Positions 49,376 through 59,115 of a stretch of DNA of 64,000 nucleotides are shown in pieces. Source of the stretch: Sphagnum compactum (lineage: Eukaryota; Bryophyta; Sphagnopsida; Sphagnales); NCBI GenBank assembly GCA_965153455.1, contig OZ234501.1:15922855-15986854 (forward strand), read 5' to 3'. The notes under the pieces are model-generated. The model was not told the DNA's origin and did not search any database. It saw nothing but the letters and a program-made list of their open reading frames with translations. Both the position numbers and the translations under genes were made by a program. Every line of letters starts with the position of its first letter. Position 1 is the first letter of the stretch.

Positions 49376-50271
49376 AGTGTTGTCAATTCATCCCATTGGT
49401 AGTTTGTTAAGTTGTTGGTGTTGCAAGTTTGTCTTATTGCTTTTTCTATTGTTAGTTTGTCGCACCCCTTTTGTTACTTTTGGTTCATTGCGTTATTGAT
49501 TCATCGCATTCTTTTTGCTATTATTGGTTCATTGCGTTGTTGATTCGTCACATTGTTGGTTTGTTTTGCATTATTAATTCATCATGCATTGGCTCATGTC
49601 ACATTACTAGTTCGTCATGTTGCTAATTTATGTCACATTGTTAGTTTGTTATGTTGTTGGTTTGTGTTATGTTGTTGGATCATGTTGAGTTGTTAGTTCA
49701 TGTCATGTTGCTAGTTCATTAAGTTCTTACGAATCCATAGTGTTGTTGTGGGTTCATTGTGTTACTTCTGTTGTTACTAGTTTGTTGCATTTTGGTCCTA
49801 TTACTAGTTTGTTACATTGTTGGTTTTGTTGTTGCTCCTACTATTAATATTTTGTCGTGTTGTTGGTCATGCTATTAGTTCATCATGTTGTTGTGTAGTT
49901 GGTTTGTTGCATTGCTAATCTTGCTATTGGTTCATTATGTTGCTAATTGTGTTGTTAGTTCATAAATGTTCACTTAAATCGGGGCCCCCTTTAATACTAT
50001 TATTGGTTTGTCACATAATTATCATTGCTATTAGTTCATTGTGTTGTTTTGTCATGACGTGTAGTGTTGTGACATATGGTGTCGTAAGGGTGTAAATCCA
50101 TAGTTATTCTACTAAACAAAAAGATAAAAACCAATCAAAGGTAGAAATTTATTAACCAAAAAAAGATGCACGCACATATACATACAATGCACAAGAGGAG
50201 GTTGGGATGAAATTCTCATGTATCCCCCGTAGACCTGAGTCGATAAAAGTGTGGCATGGTCTAAGTAAAAA

Positions 50272-51852
50272 TCAAGGTGCTGCAAGAGAACATGATGAAC
50301 AGTACCAAATGCCGGCAGGAACTTGAGTGAGCTCTGGCTTGAGGCAAAATAGATGGTATCCACCATTACAATTATCGCAAAGCAGCATCTAATCAACATT
50401 GTCTGTCTTTTGACAGACCTGACATGGATAGTCAAGTGGAGGAATCCAAGTCGACATGATGATGGTTGGATTTAAGTTCGGCAGGTGGCAAGGTGCACAA
50501 TTTTTGGAATGATCTCGAATTGTGCGTCCGTCAACTCCTTGCAACTCCAACAAACCTGAAGGCCTGATCGCCTTAATCCTCAAGATAGTGCAACTGGAAG
50601 AAATGTCTAGAGTATCATTAGGTTACCGTTGGAGATACACAAAATCACCAACATCAAATTGTGTCACCTTAAGTTTGTAATTGCCACCTCGTGTGTGTGC
50701 ATATCGTAAGGTGTCTCGATGTTGTGTAATGGACAAGTTTTCCATGGCCATGGGCATAACCCTCCTGAATAGAGTAGCCCTCTCTGCGATGATCCTAGCT
50801 CAAATGGTTGGGTCCACAACATGGTCCATTTGAATAGCAATGGAAGAGGGTGGAATGGGATGTTTTCCAAAATGTAGAAAGTAAGGAGAGAAATGAAACA
50901 AAGAGGCATGTTTGGACATCCTACAACCCATGGCGATGTAAGGTAGGGCCAGGTCCTAATCCTCTTTGTTCCTAGTGAGGCAAATTTTCCAAAGTCTTTT
51001 CTTGCATGTTTGAACCATCTTCTCTACAAGGCCATTAGCTTGGGGATGATCCCTTGAAGTCCGGCGATGGTCAATGAAAGCATGGTCAAGTAGGATTTGG
51101 AATTCTCCTCTGAATTCTAATCCTTGATCAATAAGGCACTCAACACAAGTCCCAAACTTACTTAGGACTTGTTGTAAAAAAGCCTGGCTGGTGCTGTGTG
51201 ATGACTTGTCTGGCAGCGCAACAAGCTCAACCCACTTTGAAAAATGTTCAATCATAATCATGATGTAGACATTACCCTTGGAGGCTTGTGGTAATTCTCC
51301 AACTAAATCACATGACCAGCGATAAAACATGCCCTGAATAGGTAGTGGAGAAAGCATGAACTGTCAAGAGGAGAAAGAAGTTTTCACTCTATCACATTGT
51401 TCACACCTAGCAATGACGTCTCAGACTTGAGCATACATACCTCTCCAATTGTAATGAGGAGCGAGAAGGCTATAAATACGCTTAACTCCAAAGTGTTCAA
51501 ACTCCGAATGTACCTTCTGAATAAGACCAAGCCATTCATGTGGTGGAGGAACCACTCTGTCACCTTGTGGTAAGCATCGGACGAGGTGATTGACCCTTGA
51601 TGAATAGCGTTTGGACCGTTGTTCTATGCGATCCCGATGATTTGATGTAACTTGGGGAGGGAATTCCCCATGTTGAAGAAACTTTTGAGTGTCCAAGTCC
51701 TCCCATATATCCAAAATGGGATGTTCAACCGGGTTACATTGCAGTAATGCAAGATAACTAGATGTATAAGATACATGTACTGCTGGAATCTGGTCAAAGT
51801 CTTGCCTGGCTTCTGAGAAATCTTCAAAGGTAATGAGGGGCCTCCGTGACAT
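50272..51852 (-). pseudogene. Integrase with C-terminal PHD finger (Ty3/gypsy pol 3' end)
   Basis: In one reading frame: an HHCC zinc-binding motif (HSEFEH, then CEQC), and an rve core with catalytic Asp in SCDLVGEL (about 51309), Asp in CLIDQGLEF (about 51129) and Glu in NGLVEKM (about 51024). The C-terminal region has VDGRTIRDHSKNCAPCHLPN. Then comes a complete C4HC3 PHD finger at 50424-50290: CQVC, CDNC after 11 positions, H-x2-C (HLFC) after 4, and CSSC after 14, with PAGIWYC as in typical PHD fingers. A TGA at 50272-50274 closes the frame. Integrase inserts the cDNA; PHD fingers usually read histone H3 tails, so this one could guide integration (inference). Several in-frame stops, including TAG at 50389-50391 inside the finger, show this copy is dead. 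Confidence 0.8.
50290..50424 (-). other. PHD finger (C4HC3) encoded in the retroelement
   Basis: 45 codons with all eight zinc ligands present and standard spacing C-x2-C-x11-C-x2-C-x4-H-x2-C-x14-C-x2-C, plus the conserved hydrophobic/Trp residues before the last pair (GIWYC). One codon between the second and third ligands is TAG. Confidence 0.85.
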
Positions 51853-51854
51853 GG

Positions 51855-52185
51855 TATCCGCGTTCTAATGTGTAATACCAGGTTGGTGAATAACCTTGAA
51901 CTTATACTCTTAAAGTATAAGTGCCCAACGAACTAACTTACCAATAAGCTTGTCATTGGTCATCAACCACTTGATAGGCTGGTGGTTAGTATACAAAGTG
52001 AGCTCGGTGCCATAAAGATAGGGCCTGAAATCTATGATGGCCCATACAACAGCAAGACACTCCCCCTCATATGAAGAATAGTTGCTTTCAGCATTGTTGT
52101 TGCTTCGGGATGCATAGGTGATAACATATTCCTTGCCTTCTTCCTCAAGTTAGCCAAGAATAACACCAATACCAAGAGCTCTCTA
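51855..52185 (-). pseudogene. RNase H domain remnant (Ty3/gypsy)
   Basis: Between RT and integrase in the same frame: HTN at the place of the usual TD, ALGIGVILG, EYVITYASRS, YEGECLAVVWAI, then TNHQPIKWLM, KLVRWALIL and NADTMSR. RNase H removes RNA from the RNA-DNA hybrid. Two catalytic Asp positions read Asn, and there are about four stops, so it is inactive. The changes are G-to-A type, as expected from deamination of methylated cytosine on the other strand. Confidence 0.75.
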
Positions 52186-53190
52186 GTTAGTGTGTAGAAT
52201 GAAAACCTCGCTAAAATCAGGTCTTCTCAGAATGGGGACCTCTAAAAGCTTTTCCTTCAGTGTGTTGAAAGCTTCCTGAGCCTCTTCATTCCATGTCCAA
52301 CCAACATCCTTCTTTAACAATGCATAGAGAGGATGAGCAATAGTACTGAAGTCTTGGACATAAATCCTGTAGTAATTACATAGTCCAATGAAGCTCCTCA
52401 AAATGTGAACATCAGTAGGATTCGGCATCTCCAAAATGGCTACTACTTTGGCCCAATGAACCATAATACCATTTGGCAAAATTTTATGTCCAAGGTAGAC
52501 TACTAAGGTGACAGCAAACTCACACTTTTTAGGATGGATCTTCATATTGATTTCGTGGAGCCTTTTGAATAACTCCTCAAGATGAACCAAGTGCTGTAAA
52601 AGTCCCTTGCTATGCACTAAGATGTCATCTATGTAGCATTTCAAGAAATTGCCCCTTTGAGAACCTGGTCCATGACTCACTGAAAGAAGACAGGTGCATT
52701 CTTCAATCCAAAAGGCATCACAAGCCATTCCCACAACTTGTTGCTTCCATGGAATGCCATTTTCTTGCGATCCTTCGCAACGAACACAATCTGGTTAAAG
52801 CCTTGCTTCAGATCCACAATTATGAAAATGTTTGAGTTTCCAATGCTATCAAACAGTTATTTAGGGATGGGCATGGGGTACTTGTCCTGAGGTGTAACCA
52901 AGTTCAAAGGCCTATAATCCCCACACATCTTTTTCTTAATCCATGATCCAACTGAATCCTTCTTTGTTAGCATTACTATAGCGGCTGCACAATCAGAACT
53001 TGATGGCTGAATAAAACCAGCCTCATGGAGCTCTTTGCATCTTTTATCTACTAGTTCCCACTCATGTTTGCTCAACTATGCCTCCTTCGATAGATGGGTA
53101 TCTCATCTATAAGGTCTATGCATGGTCGTACACCTACCTAAGTCTTTCATTGAAAATGCGAACACATTCTCATACTTAATTAGCAAGTTT
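52183..53190 (-). pseudogene. Reverse transcriptase (Ty3/gypsy)
   Basis: Starts with KYENVFAFSMKDLG, then ELVDKRCKELHEAGFIQPSS, GDYRPLNLVTPQDKYPMP, the palm block FIIVDLKQGFNQI (a Pol-type Asp), the WEWLVMPFGLKNAP region and the YIDD active site (about 52635-52624) in CYIDDILVHS, then CEFAVTLVVYLGHKI, SFIGLCNYYRIYVQDFS and TWNEEAQEAFNTLKEKL. It would copy element RNA to DNA. A frameshift lies between the N-terminal part (frame of 53075) and the YIDD part (frame of 52734), plus stops. From the YIDD part to the PHD finger the frame is unbroken except for about ten stops. Confidence 0.85.
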
Positions 53191-53544
53191 GTGACCCGGT
53201 CTTTCTCCTTCTTGGTGAGCTGGTTCCCCATAACAAAAGGGTAGTTGGAAAAACACATGGAATGGAGTTGGAAAGTGTGTTTGAAGAACCTTGTGTATTA
53301 GGTTCTCCACTATCCAACTGCGCAGATTCATAGAAGGTTGTAATTGTTTTTCCAAAAGCTGATGTACCTCTAGGTGTATCAAAAATAATTTGAGTCAAAT
53401 TACATGGTACCTCCTCCCCACCAACACTAAGAGTGAAATGAAGAGTGTTGAAGATAGGCAAGTGTACTTAGTCAGGGTGCCATATGTAGTCGCATTGCTA
53501 AAATTGCAAGCTGATTGAATCAATGTTGGTGTTGTGTACATTTG

Positions 53545-54524
53545 AAAGAGTACACAGGTTACCAACAACCATGTAAGGGAGTTCAGGTCCATGCCTCTCC
53601 CCAATAGAACGTTACGCTCCAATCTAATCACCTTGGTGTGACTAGTAGTGCTAGTTTGGAACCCCATAGCCCTTTCTCTTTCTTCTGGGCTTGGTTCATC
53701 CCAAGTGGCTAAAGCATGACGATACACCAGACCTAGTCCATCTCCCTGAAAGGCGTGTGCTCTTGGGAAGGAGATAAAGGTGGGCCAAACACCTCTTGGT
53801 TTTCCTATTGTGTTCGAAAGAAACCAAGGAAGTTTCTCTTGCCTTATAACTGGTTGGCAGGAGCTCTGATCATCCAATATGTGAGAAACCTGCAGGTTGG
53901 GGTCTCTGATGTGTATCTCAAAGCCAATTCCAAAACTAAGAGTGGTGCAAGGTTGGTCCACCAGTTGCGCAGCCGGTGCGCATAGGAACCACATTATGTT
54001 GCATCGAGTAGGAACGACTATCCAAGGTAATGTTTGACTAGCATGTAGTGCTCCTCGACTTTCTCCCTCTAATCAAATTGAGAATGGGTGTTCTCAATTA
54101 CATAACCAAGCATAGGGGAAATGGATTGAACCCAGGTGATCAGTTGTATCATGTCCGTGAAGAGACCGGATCTTGTATCACTCAAGTCTTCTCCAAATCT
54201 AGCCGCTAAAAATCCTTGACACTCCCAACTTGAAATGATGAGGTCCACGAGGCCAAATAATTCCATATGCTTCTTCTGAATGTTCCTAGCTCCCTTTTGA
54301 TATCTGAATGTAGAATCAGAAGTGAGAGAGCCCACTAGTTTAGTTATGCTAGAACTAGTGACCAGATTATGAATGCCATCTACAACATGTGAGCTAATTG
54401 AATGTGGATCAAGGATTGGTAAAGGGCTTGATGTAGTGTTCAGGGTATCCTTTAGTACTGCAATTATGTCCCTAGTGCTAAGCTTCAAATCTTGAAAACT
54501 AAACAACGATGTACTCACAAGCTT
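53545..54524 (-). pseudogene. C5 cytosine DNA-methyltransferase-like domain in the retroelement
   Basis: Minus strand, between Gag and RT. First part (frame of 54518): FGLVDLIISSWECQGF, where the Cys at 54221-54219 is in the place of the motif IV Pro-Cys catalytic loop (ECQ instead of PCQ); then DTRSGLFTDMIQLI (motif V-like), YVIENT (motif VI, about 54095), and a CGSYAHRLRNWWTNLAP block (53993-53942) in the place of motif VIII. After a frameshift near 53.915 kb: a target-recognition-like stretch, PSPEERERAMGF (motif IX-like, 53694 on) and LLGRGMDLNSLTWLL (motif X-like, about 53607-53560). Order and spacing resemble DNMT3-type enzymes, which transfer methyl groups from S-adenosylmethionine to cytosine C5. 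A clear motif I (SAM-binding FxGxG) was not seen upstream; SLFSFQD near 54.51 kb is a degenerate candidate. Three in-frame stops and one frameshift. Capture of cytosine methyltransferases by Ty3 elements has been reported in some algae and dinoflagellates. Confidence 0.72.
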
Positions 54525-55200
54525 TTATGCCACTTCACGCATTTGAAATTGGCACTCCATAAGCTGATAAATGGAAAATTGTGTGTTTTCCTGATGTACA
54601 TGTACTCCTGGGACACGAGAATTTGATGCCCTAGCAGCTTGTGGTGTAGTGGTCTCCTCCCCCTTCGCCAATAAGGTGTGTTCTTCTTCCATGTTGAGAG
54701 GACGAAAAGATTGTGGCATGACTGTTCGAGCTCCTCTAGCCTTGGTAATAGGACTTGAACCAGATACGAGTCCATCAATCTGAATTACTTGCTTAATGGC
54801 AAAAACTTTGGGTGCCACACTAGTTTCTTGTACCGCGAAGTAGGAAGGGAAAAAGCAATGGCAAATTTTGGTGTGAGATTAGAATTATGTGCACTAGAAA
54901 GAACATACTCCCCAACCATGGCATCGTGTGAGAGGCCATAGAACGACCTAGGAGGTCCCTCCCATGATCCTGAACCCTATACAAGTTGGGCATGACTAGC
55001 CAGTTGGGAAGACTTGCCTTTTAGATTAGCAAATTAAGCCCTCAATGATTTGAGTTCATTTTGCAAAGTTTGAACTTGAGTGGCATGGGCTTGAAGCACC
55101 TCTCTCTTGTCAGCATTGTGCTCCTTCTTCTTAGCATTCTTACTAGAATTACCTTTGGTGGGGAAAGCTTGAGTGGAAGGCTAAGGTGCCTTAGCTTTTG
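54525..55200 (-). pseudogene. Linker between Gag and the methyltransferase domain
   Basis: Minus-strand remnants include a Lys/Leu/Gln heptad-like coiled-coil segment (REVLQAHATQVQTLQNELKS), then GLSHDAMVGEYVLSS, then a frame continuous with the methyltransferase part (PRPLNMEEEHTLLAKGEE-like). An aspartic-protease DSG/DTG motif, expected in Ty3 elements, was not found here or at 53.2-53.5 kb; it may be lost, degraded or missed. Confidence 0.45.
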
Positions 55201-56200
55201 GTTGAACGGTAGTGGAAGGTGCTGGCAAATTTTGCCGTGGTAATCGGAGTTGTTTCCGTTTTAGGAACTTGGCAAAACAAACAGTTTCCTAATGTCCTTT
55301 TTTACCACAATAATCACAAAAGAAATCCTCGGAAGGAATGTTGCACTCACTAGCTTTCTGGGCAAGATTGCCACAGTAGTTACAAGAAGATAGGATGGGT
55401 GTAGGCGAGTGCACTACTTTAGCCCTTGAAGAAGAATGTGATGATCTCATTGGCGCAACTGGTGGAAAATGAGGCCTTGAACGTGATGGAAGCCTCATAA
55501 AACTGGCTTCAAAGTGTGCATGAGCCAGTTCCAACTTTTCGAAAATGTTATACACATCCAGCAAAGTGTACAAGTTTCCAAATTTTGCAAAAACCCATTA
55601 TAAAACCTTTGCATGGAATGTTGGAATACCTTCCAACAAACAAAGATACCGATGGGCAACTTCCAAGTTTGTGATGCTCTGAGTATCCTCTTTGAACTTG
55701 AGAAACCTCTTATAAAGCATTTTGAAGGTTTCATCCATATGCCGAGAGAAGGTGGTGAGCTGCAGAATTTTTTCAGAACTTTTTATCGGAAATTCCAGCT
55801 CAAAACCTCGAAGGAATTCCCCTACTGGATCAGCAAAAGCTAGTGCATCAATGGTGGGAGGAATGTTTGCGATAGCAATGAATTGTTGAGGAAAAAGGTT
55901 TATTGAAATAGGTACTGGATCTGGATTATTTAGCACAGTCCCATGATGCGTAATGGCAACTTGTAGTGCAGCTTGAGAGGCGGTGGTCATGGCTATGGCA
56001 TAAACAGGATTAGGGATCTAGGTGATGCCCAAAATCCTCGACAAATATTGCTCATAGACATCCAATGCCTCATAGTGCACATAATAGGCCAGTTGTTTAA
56101 ATGCAAATGCCTCGGTGTAATTAGCGCCATACTTAAACTCCAATTCACAAACCACAGTTGAGAAAGTTGTCCCATGCCCGAAAACTTTGTAGCAATACAA
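55200..56200 (-). pseudogene. Gag-like region with two zinc knuckles (Ty3/gypsy)
   Basis: One frame from 56200 to about 55200, broken by stops near 56018, 55598 and 55289. The middle has a retrotransposon capsid-like segment (EFLRGFELEF, FSRHMDETFKMLYKRFLKF, LEVAHRYLCLLEG). Then come a Ser/Arg/Pro-rich linker and two CCHC-type knuckles: 55384-55343 (CNYC, but Gln in place of His) and 55318-55277 (CDYCGKKGH then Cys, with a stop after His). Gag packages element RNA. It is at the 5' end of the coding region, as expected. Confidence 0.7.
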
Positions 56201-56259
56201 AGCGCTAGTTGCAAAGTTCTAATACAACATACAGTTTGAAGAATACAGTGCTTCAACGG

Positions 56260-56725
56260 GGATGAACGGTGAATGGACGTCTGTGAACGGATGTCGATGG
56301 ACGAACAAAACCGAATAGACGGACAATGACAGACGTCGGATGGAATGGGGACGGACGTCCAACGGAATAGAATTGCCATCGAACAGAACGGAACTACCGT
56401 TGAATGGAATGCAACTATCGCTCGACGAAACTCAAACGGACATCGGACGAAAGTTGGACGAAAGACGGATTGATGTCCGATGAAAGTCCAACAAAAGTCA
56501 AACTGAAAGTCCGATGGATGTCTGACGAAAGTCCAATGGATGTCCGATGAACGTCAAACAAAAGTTCAATGAAAGTCCGACAAACGTCGAACAGACAGAG
56601 GTCGGGCGCCTCTGCAATGATGGCGGGCGATTACGCTCGCACCGTTACAATGATGGCGGGCGACGACACTCATGCCGTTATAGCGATGGCAAACGGCAAT
56701 GCTCGCACCGTTGCAACGATGGCAA
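56260..56725. repeat. Tandem repeats in the 5' leader of the Ty3-like element
   Basis: From about 56260 to 56610, units of about 18-20 bp built on GTCCGATGAAAGTCCAAC recur many times with variation. From 56610 to 56725, three about 40-bp units with AATGATGGCGGGCGA and GCTCGCACCGTTAC follow. They lie between the element end and Gag on the minus strand. Confidence 0.75.
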
Positions 56726-57123
56726 CCAACGATTTTTTATTTTTAATACTTGAAGCTTCTTCTTGTGTTTGTGCGCGAAGGAGAAAGAGAGATAAGCTCG
56801 TTTAGTCTCACTTTTCCCAACTCCTCCAATCGCGATTCTGTTGGTCTGGAGAATTGTAACAGCATAAGCTCCCTCCAAGAGTAGCTACACCACCAACAGA
56901 AACTCAAGAACTCAAAGCCAAAAGAAAATTGCCGCTCTTAACATTAAAACAAAAAGTAAAGTTTTTCTAGAATTAAATTACAAAGAAGGAAGGAAAAGAA
57001 GTGTATGTAAACGATGGCCATGTAATGGCCGCCATGAGCATCTAGAAATCTAATTTATTATGGAGAAAACTTTCCTGACAAAAGAATTCTAGAAAAAAAT
57101 AATAAGAGAAGGGAAGGGTTTGG

Positions 57124-57133
57124 CCTTTTATAC
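57124..57133 (-). promoter_or_regulatory. TATA-box candidate of the Ty3-like element
   Basis: GTATAAAAGG on the minus strand, about 155 bp inside the element's 5' end and 0.9 kb before Gag, a suitable place for an LTR promoter. Confidence 0.45.
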
Positions 57134-57288
57134 AGTCGCCAATAAGCTGAAACCCTAAACATTTAATAACGTACAATAACTTAATAACATACACTAACCC
57201 TAAGAGCATACATTAACCTTAAAAAACATGAATGGCATGCCCGTAACCGACATCATGTATGAGGCCATGCATACATGCATGACAGTTT

Positions 57289-57573
57289 GTGCCATGGTGA
57301 AATACTACCCCCTCCCATTGCCTTGTGCAAATGGTGGAGTTCCTTTGCAATTGGAAAGAAACGGAAATAAACTCATATGTTTATAAAAATAATTTAACAC
57401 TTGCATGTGTTTATAAAACAAATAAAGGAAAATTTCAAATAATTTGTAATTTTTTTGTAAATTCTTACATTTTAGTTTGTTTTATAAAGTAGGTTTTAGT
57501 CTTTTAGTTTATCATACATTTGTTTGGATTTTCTTTTCCATCTCAAAATTGCATTCTTTTGTGAAAATTGAAA
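57289..57573. repeat. R1 right copy, segment 2
   Basis: Continues R1 homology (R1-left about 9297-9573) from GTGCCATGGTGAAATACT to GTGAAAATTGAAA, between the two nested elements. The last five bases, TGAAA (57569-57573), are the copia target duplication. Confidence 0.85.
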
Positions 57574-57885
57574 TGTTGAGAATTCAAGCTCAATTAGTTA
57601 GGTTTCATTGTTACTAGAGTAGGAAAATAACTAGGTTACTTTCACAAGGTTGAATTACTTTCTTTACTTATATTAGTTTGGTTATTTATGGTTTGGTTTT
57701 TTAGTTAAATACCTTGGTGTTGATGGTTTGGCTTTCTTTTCTTCATTGCACAAGTTTGTGTATTTCATGTAACAGGAACCTTGAAGAGTTCTTGATGTTA
57801 TGTTCCATGTTAAGATCATCATGTTTTAGTTTTCTCTCAATAAAGATTTATGTTTGCACTTGAATAAATCTCTTATTTGTTAACA
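57574..57885 (+). repeat. Copia 5' LTR
   Basis: Begins TGTTGAGAATTC and ends GTTAACA (TG...CA ends). An AATAAA-type signal (CTCAATAAAG) lies at about 57836-57845. By eye it differs from the 3' LTR at roughly 8% of positions, so the insertion is not recent. Confidence 0.93.
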
Positions 57886-57897
57886 TGGTATCAGAGC
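57886..57897 (+). promoter_or_regulatory. Copia primer-binding site (initiator tRNA-Met type)
   Basis: TGGTATCAGAGC directly after the LTR, complementary to the 3' end of initiator tRNA-Met, the usual copia primer. Confidence 0.93.
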
Positions 57898-59115
57898 TTA
57901 GGTTATTTGGTGAGAAGGTTGAAAGAGATCTAGAACTAGAAAGTCTCTAGAACTAGAGCTTGAGAGTCTCTAGTAATATCATAGGAGTTTATCAAGTGCA
58001 AAAGAAGAACGGGGAAAGGAAAGAATGTGAAGAGAAAGAAAAGAAAAGAAAAGAGGTGAGAGGAGATCAACATATCAAAGGTTGTGTAATCAGATATTTA
58101 AATCTAAATCTAGATCTACTGTGAAAAGATCTTGAAGTGAAACTTGAATAGATCATAAAAGACTGTAAGATGTTTCTATTCCCAAATTTTCAAAAGAAAA
58201 AGATATGTTTTGTGAGAGTTATGAACGTTTGAAAACTTTGTGCCAGATCTGGTTTTTTGGTCATATTTCCTTTGTTTGAGCTTTTTTGGATCTGCAACTT
58301 TGCGATCTTATAGATCATAAAGCAATATATGTGTGAGAAAATTTTCATTTCATTTGGATATGTACTGAGAGAGATCCAATATCTAAAGTTTTAGTGTCAA
58401 TTTTGAAGTCAGTTTCTTTTGAAAGTGATAACTCTTTGTGGTCATGATTAATAGAGCTAACATTTTGTGAATATATAGAAGACATATATCTAATGTGTCT
58501 CCCAAAATCTGAAGGAATTTGGAGTTGTTGAGAGTGAGTTGTAAGTCATTTTGTGTTTAGGTCCTAGTTTGAGGTGATGTCAAGGAAGTAGCAAGATCTC
58601 TCATTTTATGAAGTTAAATGAGCTAAAAGTTTGAGAGATAATAGTGGACATAATTTTTCATGTTTCACCAGAATTTCAAATCAATCCAAGGTCATATGTG
58701 AATGATGTAACTTTGCAAAGTTGTTGTGACAAAAGCTTATATTGAAAAGACATGAAAGCAAATTTTTGAAGTGGGGCAAATACAACTTGAGAGAACTTGA
58801 AGGAAGGAGTTTGAAGATTAAGGAGCACAAATACATTATCAAGACCTTCATACAAAAGTTTGGTATGTAATCATGTACTTAATATCATACAAAATATTAT
58901 ATGAAATACGTACATATACATAAAACCCATGTATAGTATAGAATTTCGTGTAATACTCAAAACATACATACATATGCAAGGTCAATCTTGTTCAACCCTA
59001 ACCTTAACCCTAATCCTAGAAACCTAAGGAAAGAAAACCCTAATCCTAAAAACCCAAGGAAGGAATTAAAATCATTTGTGAAACCCCAAGAAGACATTGA
59101 GAGTTGTCTTGAAAG
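57898..59115 (+). other. Copia leader, non-coding
   Basis: 1.2 kb between the primer-binding site and the Gag ATG with stops in all frames. Longer than in many copia elements. It includes GAAAGAAAAGAAAAG-type runs near 58.03 kb. Confidence 0.7.

Larger units (their letters stand above)
46108..50049. repeat. R1 right copy, segment 1
   Basis: Matches R1-left from about 5787 to 9296 in the same orientation. Compared with the left copy it gains about 600 bp at 46.37-46.97 kb, lacks parts of 6.36-6.53 and 6.95-7.33 kb, has the GGTCACCATTGAAGTA block twice (near 47.72 and 48.52 kb; once on the left near 8.02 kb), and carries a 243-bp GC-rich insertion. It ends at the 4-bp GTTT that borders the Ty3/gypsy-like element. 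Confidence 0.75.
50050..57284 (-). mobile_element. Decayed Ty3/gypsy-like retroelement with methyltransferase and PHD domains
   Basis: The ends are fixed by comparison with the empty R1-left site: R1 reads ...TTGTTT|GTGCC... there, and here the same sequence is split, with GTTT duplicated (50046-50049 and 57285-57288). The outer ends are inverted, TGTCATG at 50050 and CATGACA ending at 57284, as in LTR elements. Minus-strand order is Gag, methyltransferase-like, RT, RNase H, integrase, PHD finger, which is the Ty3/gypsy gene order with two extra modules. I could not find a matching pair of direct LTRs or a standard primer-binding site, so the ends may be recombined or deleted LTRs. Stops and frameshifts throughout make it inactive. 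The element is 7235 bp. Confidence 0.75.

Noticed and set aside
50050-57284. Element could be an endogenous virus with an envelope gene
   Set aside because: Nothing follows the PHD finger before the element end except about 220 bp of non-coding sequence, so there is no envelope-like frame.
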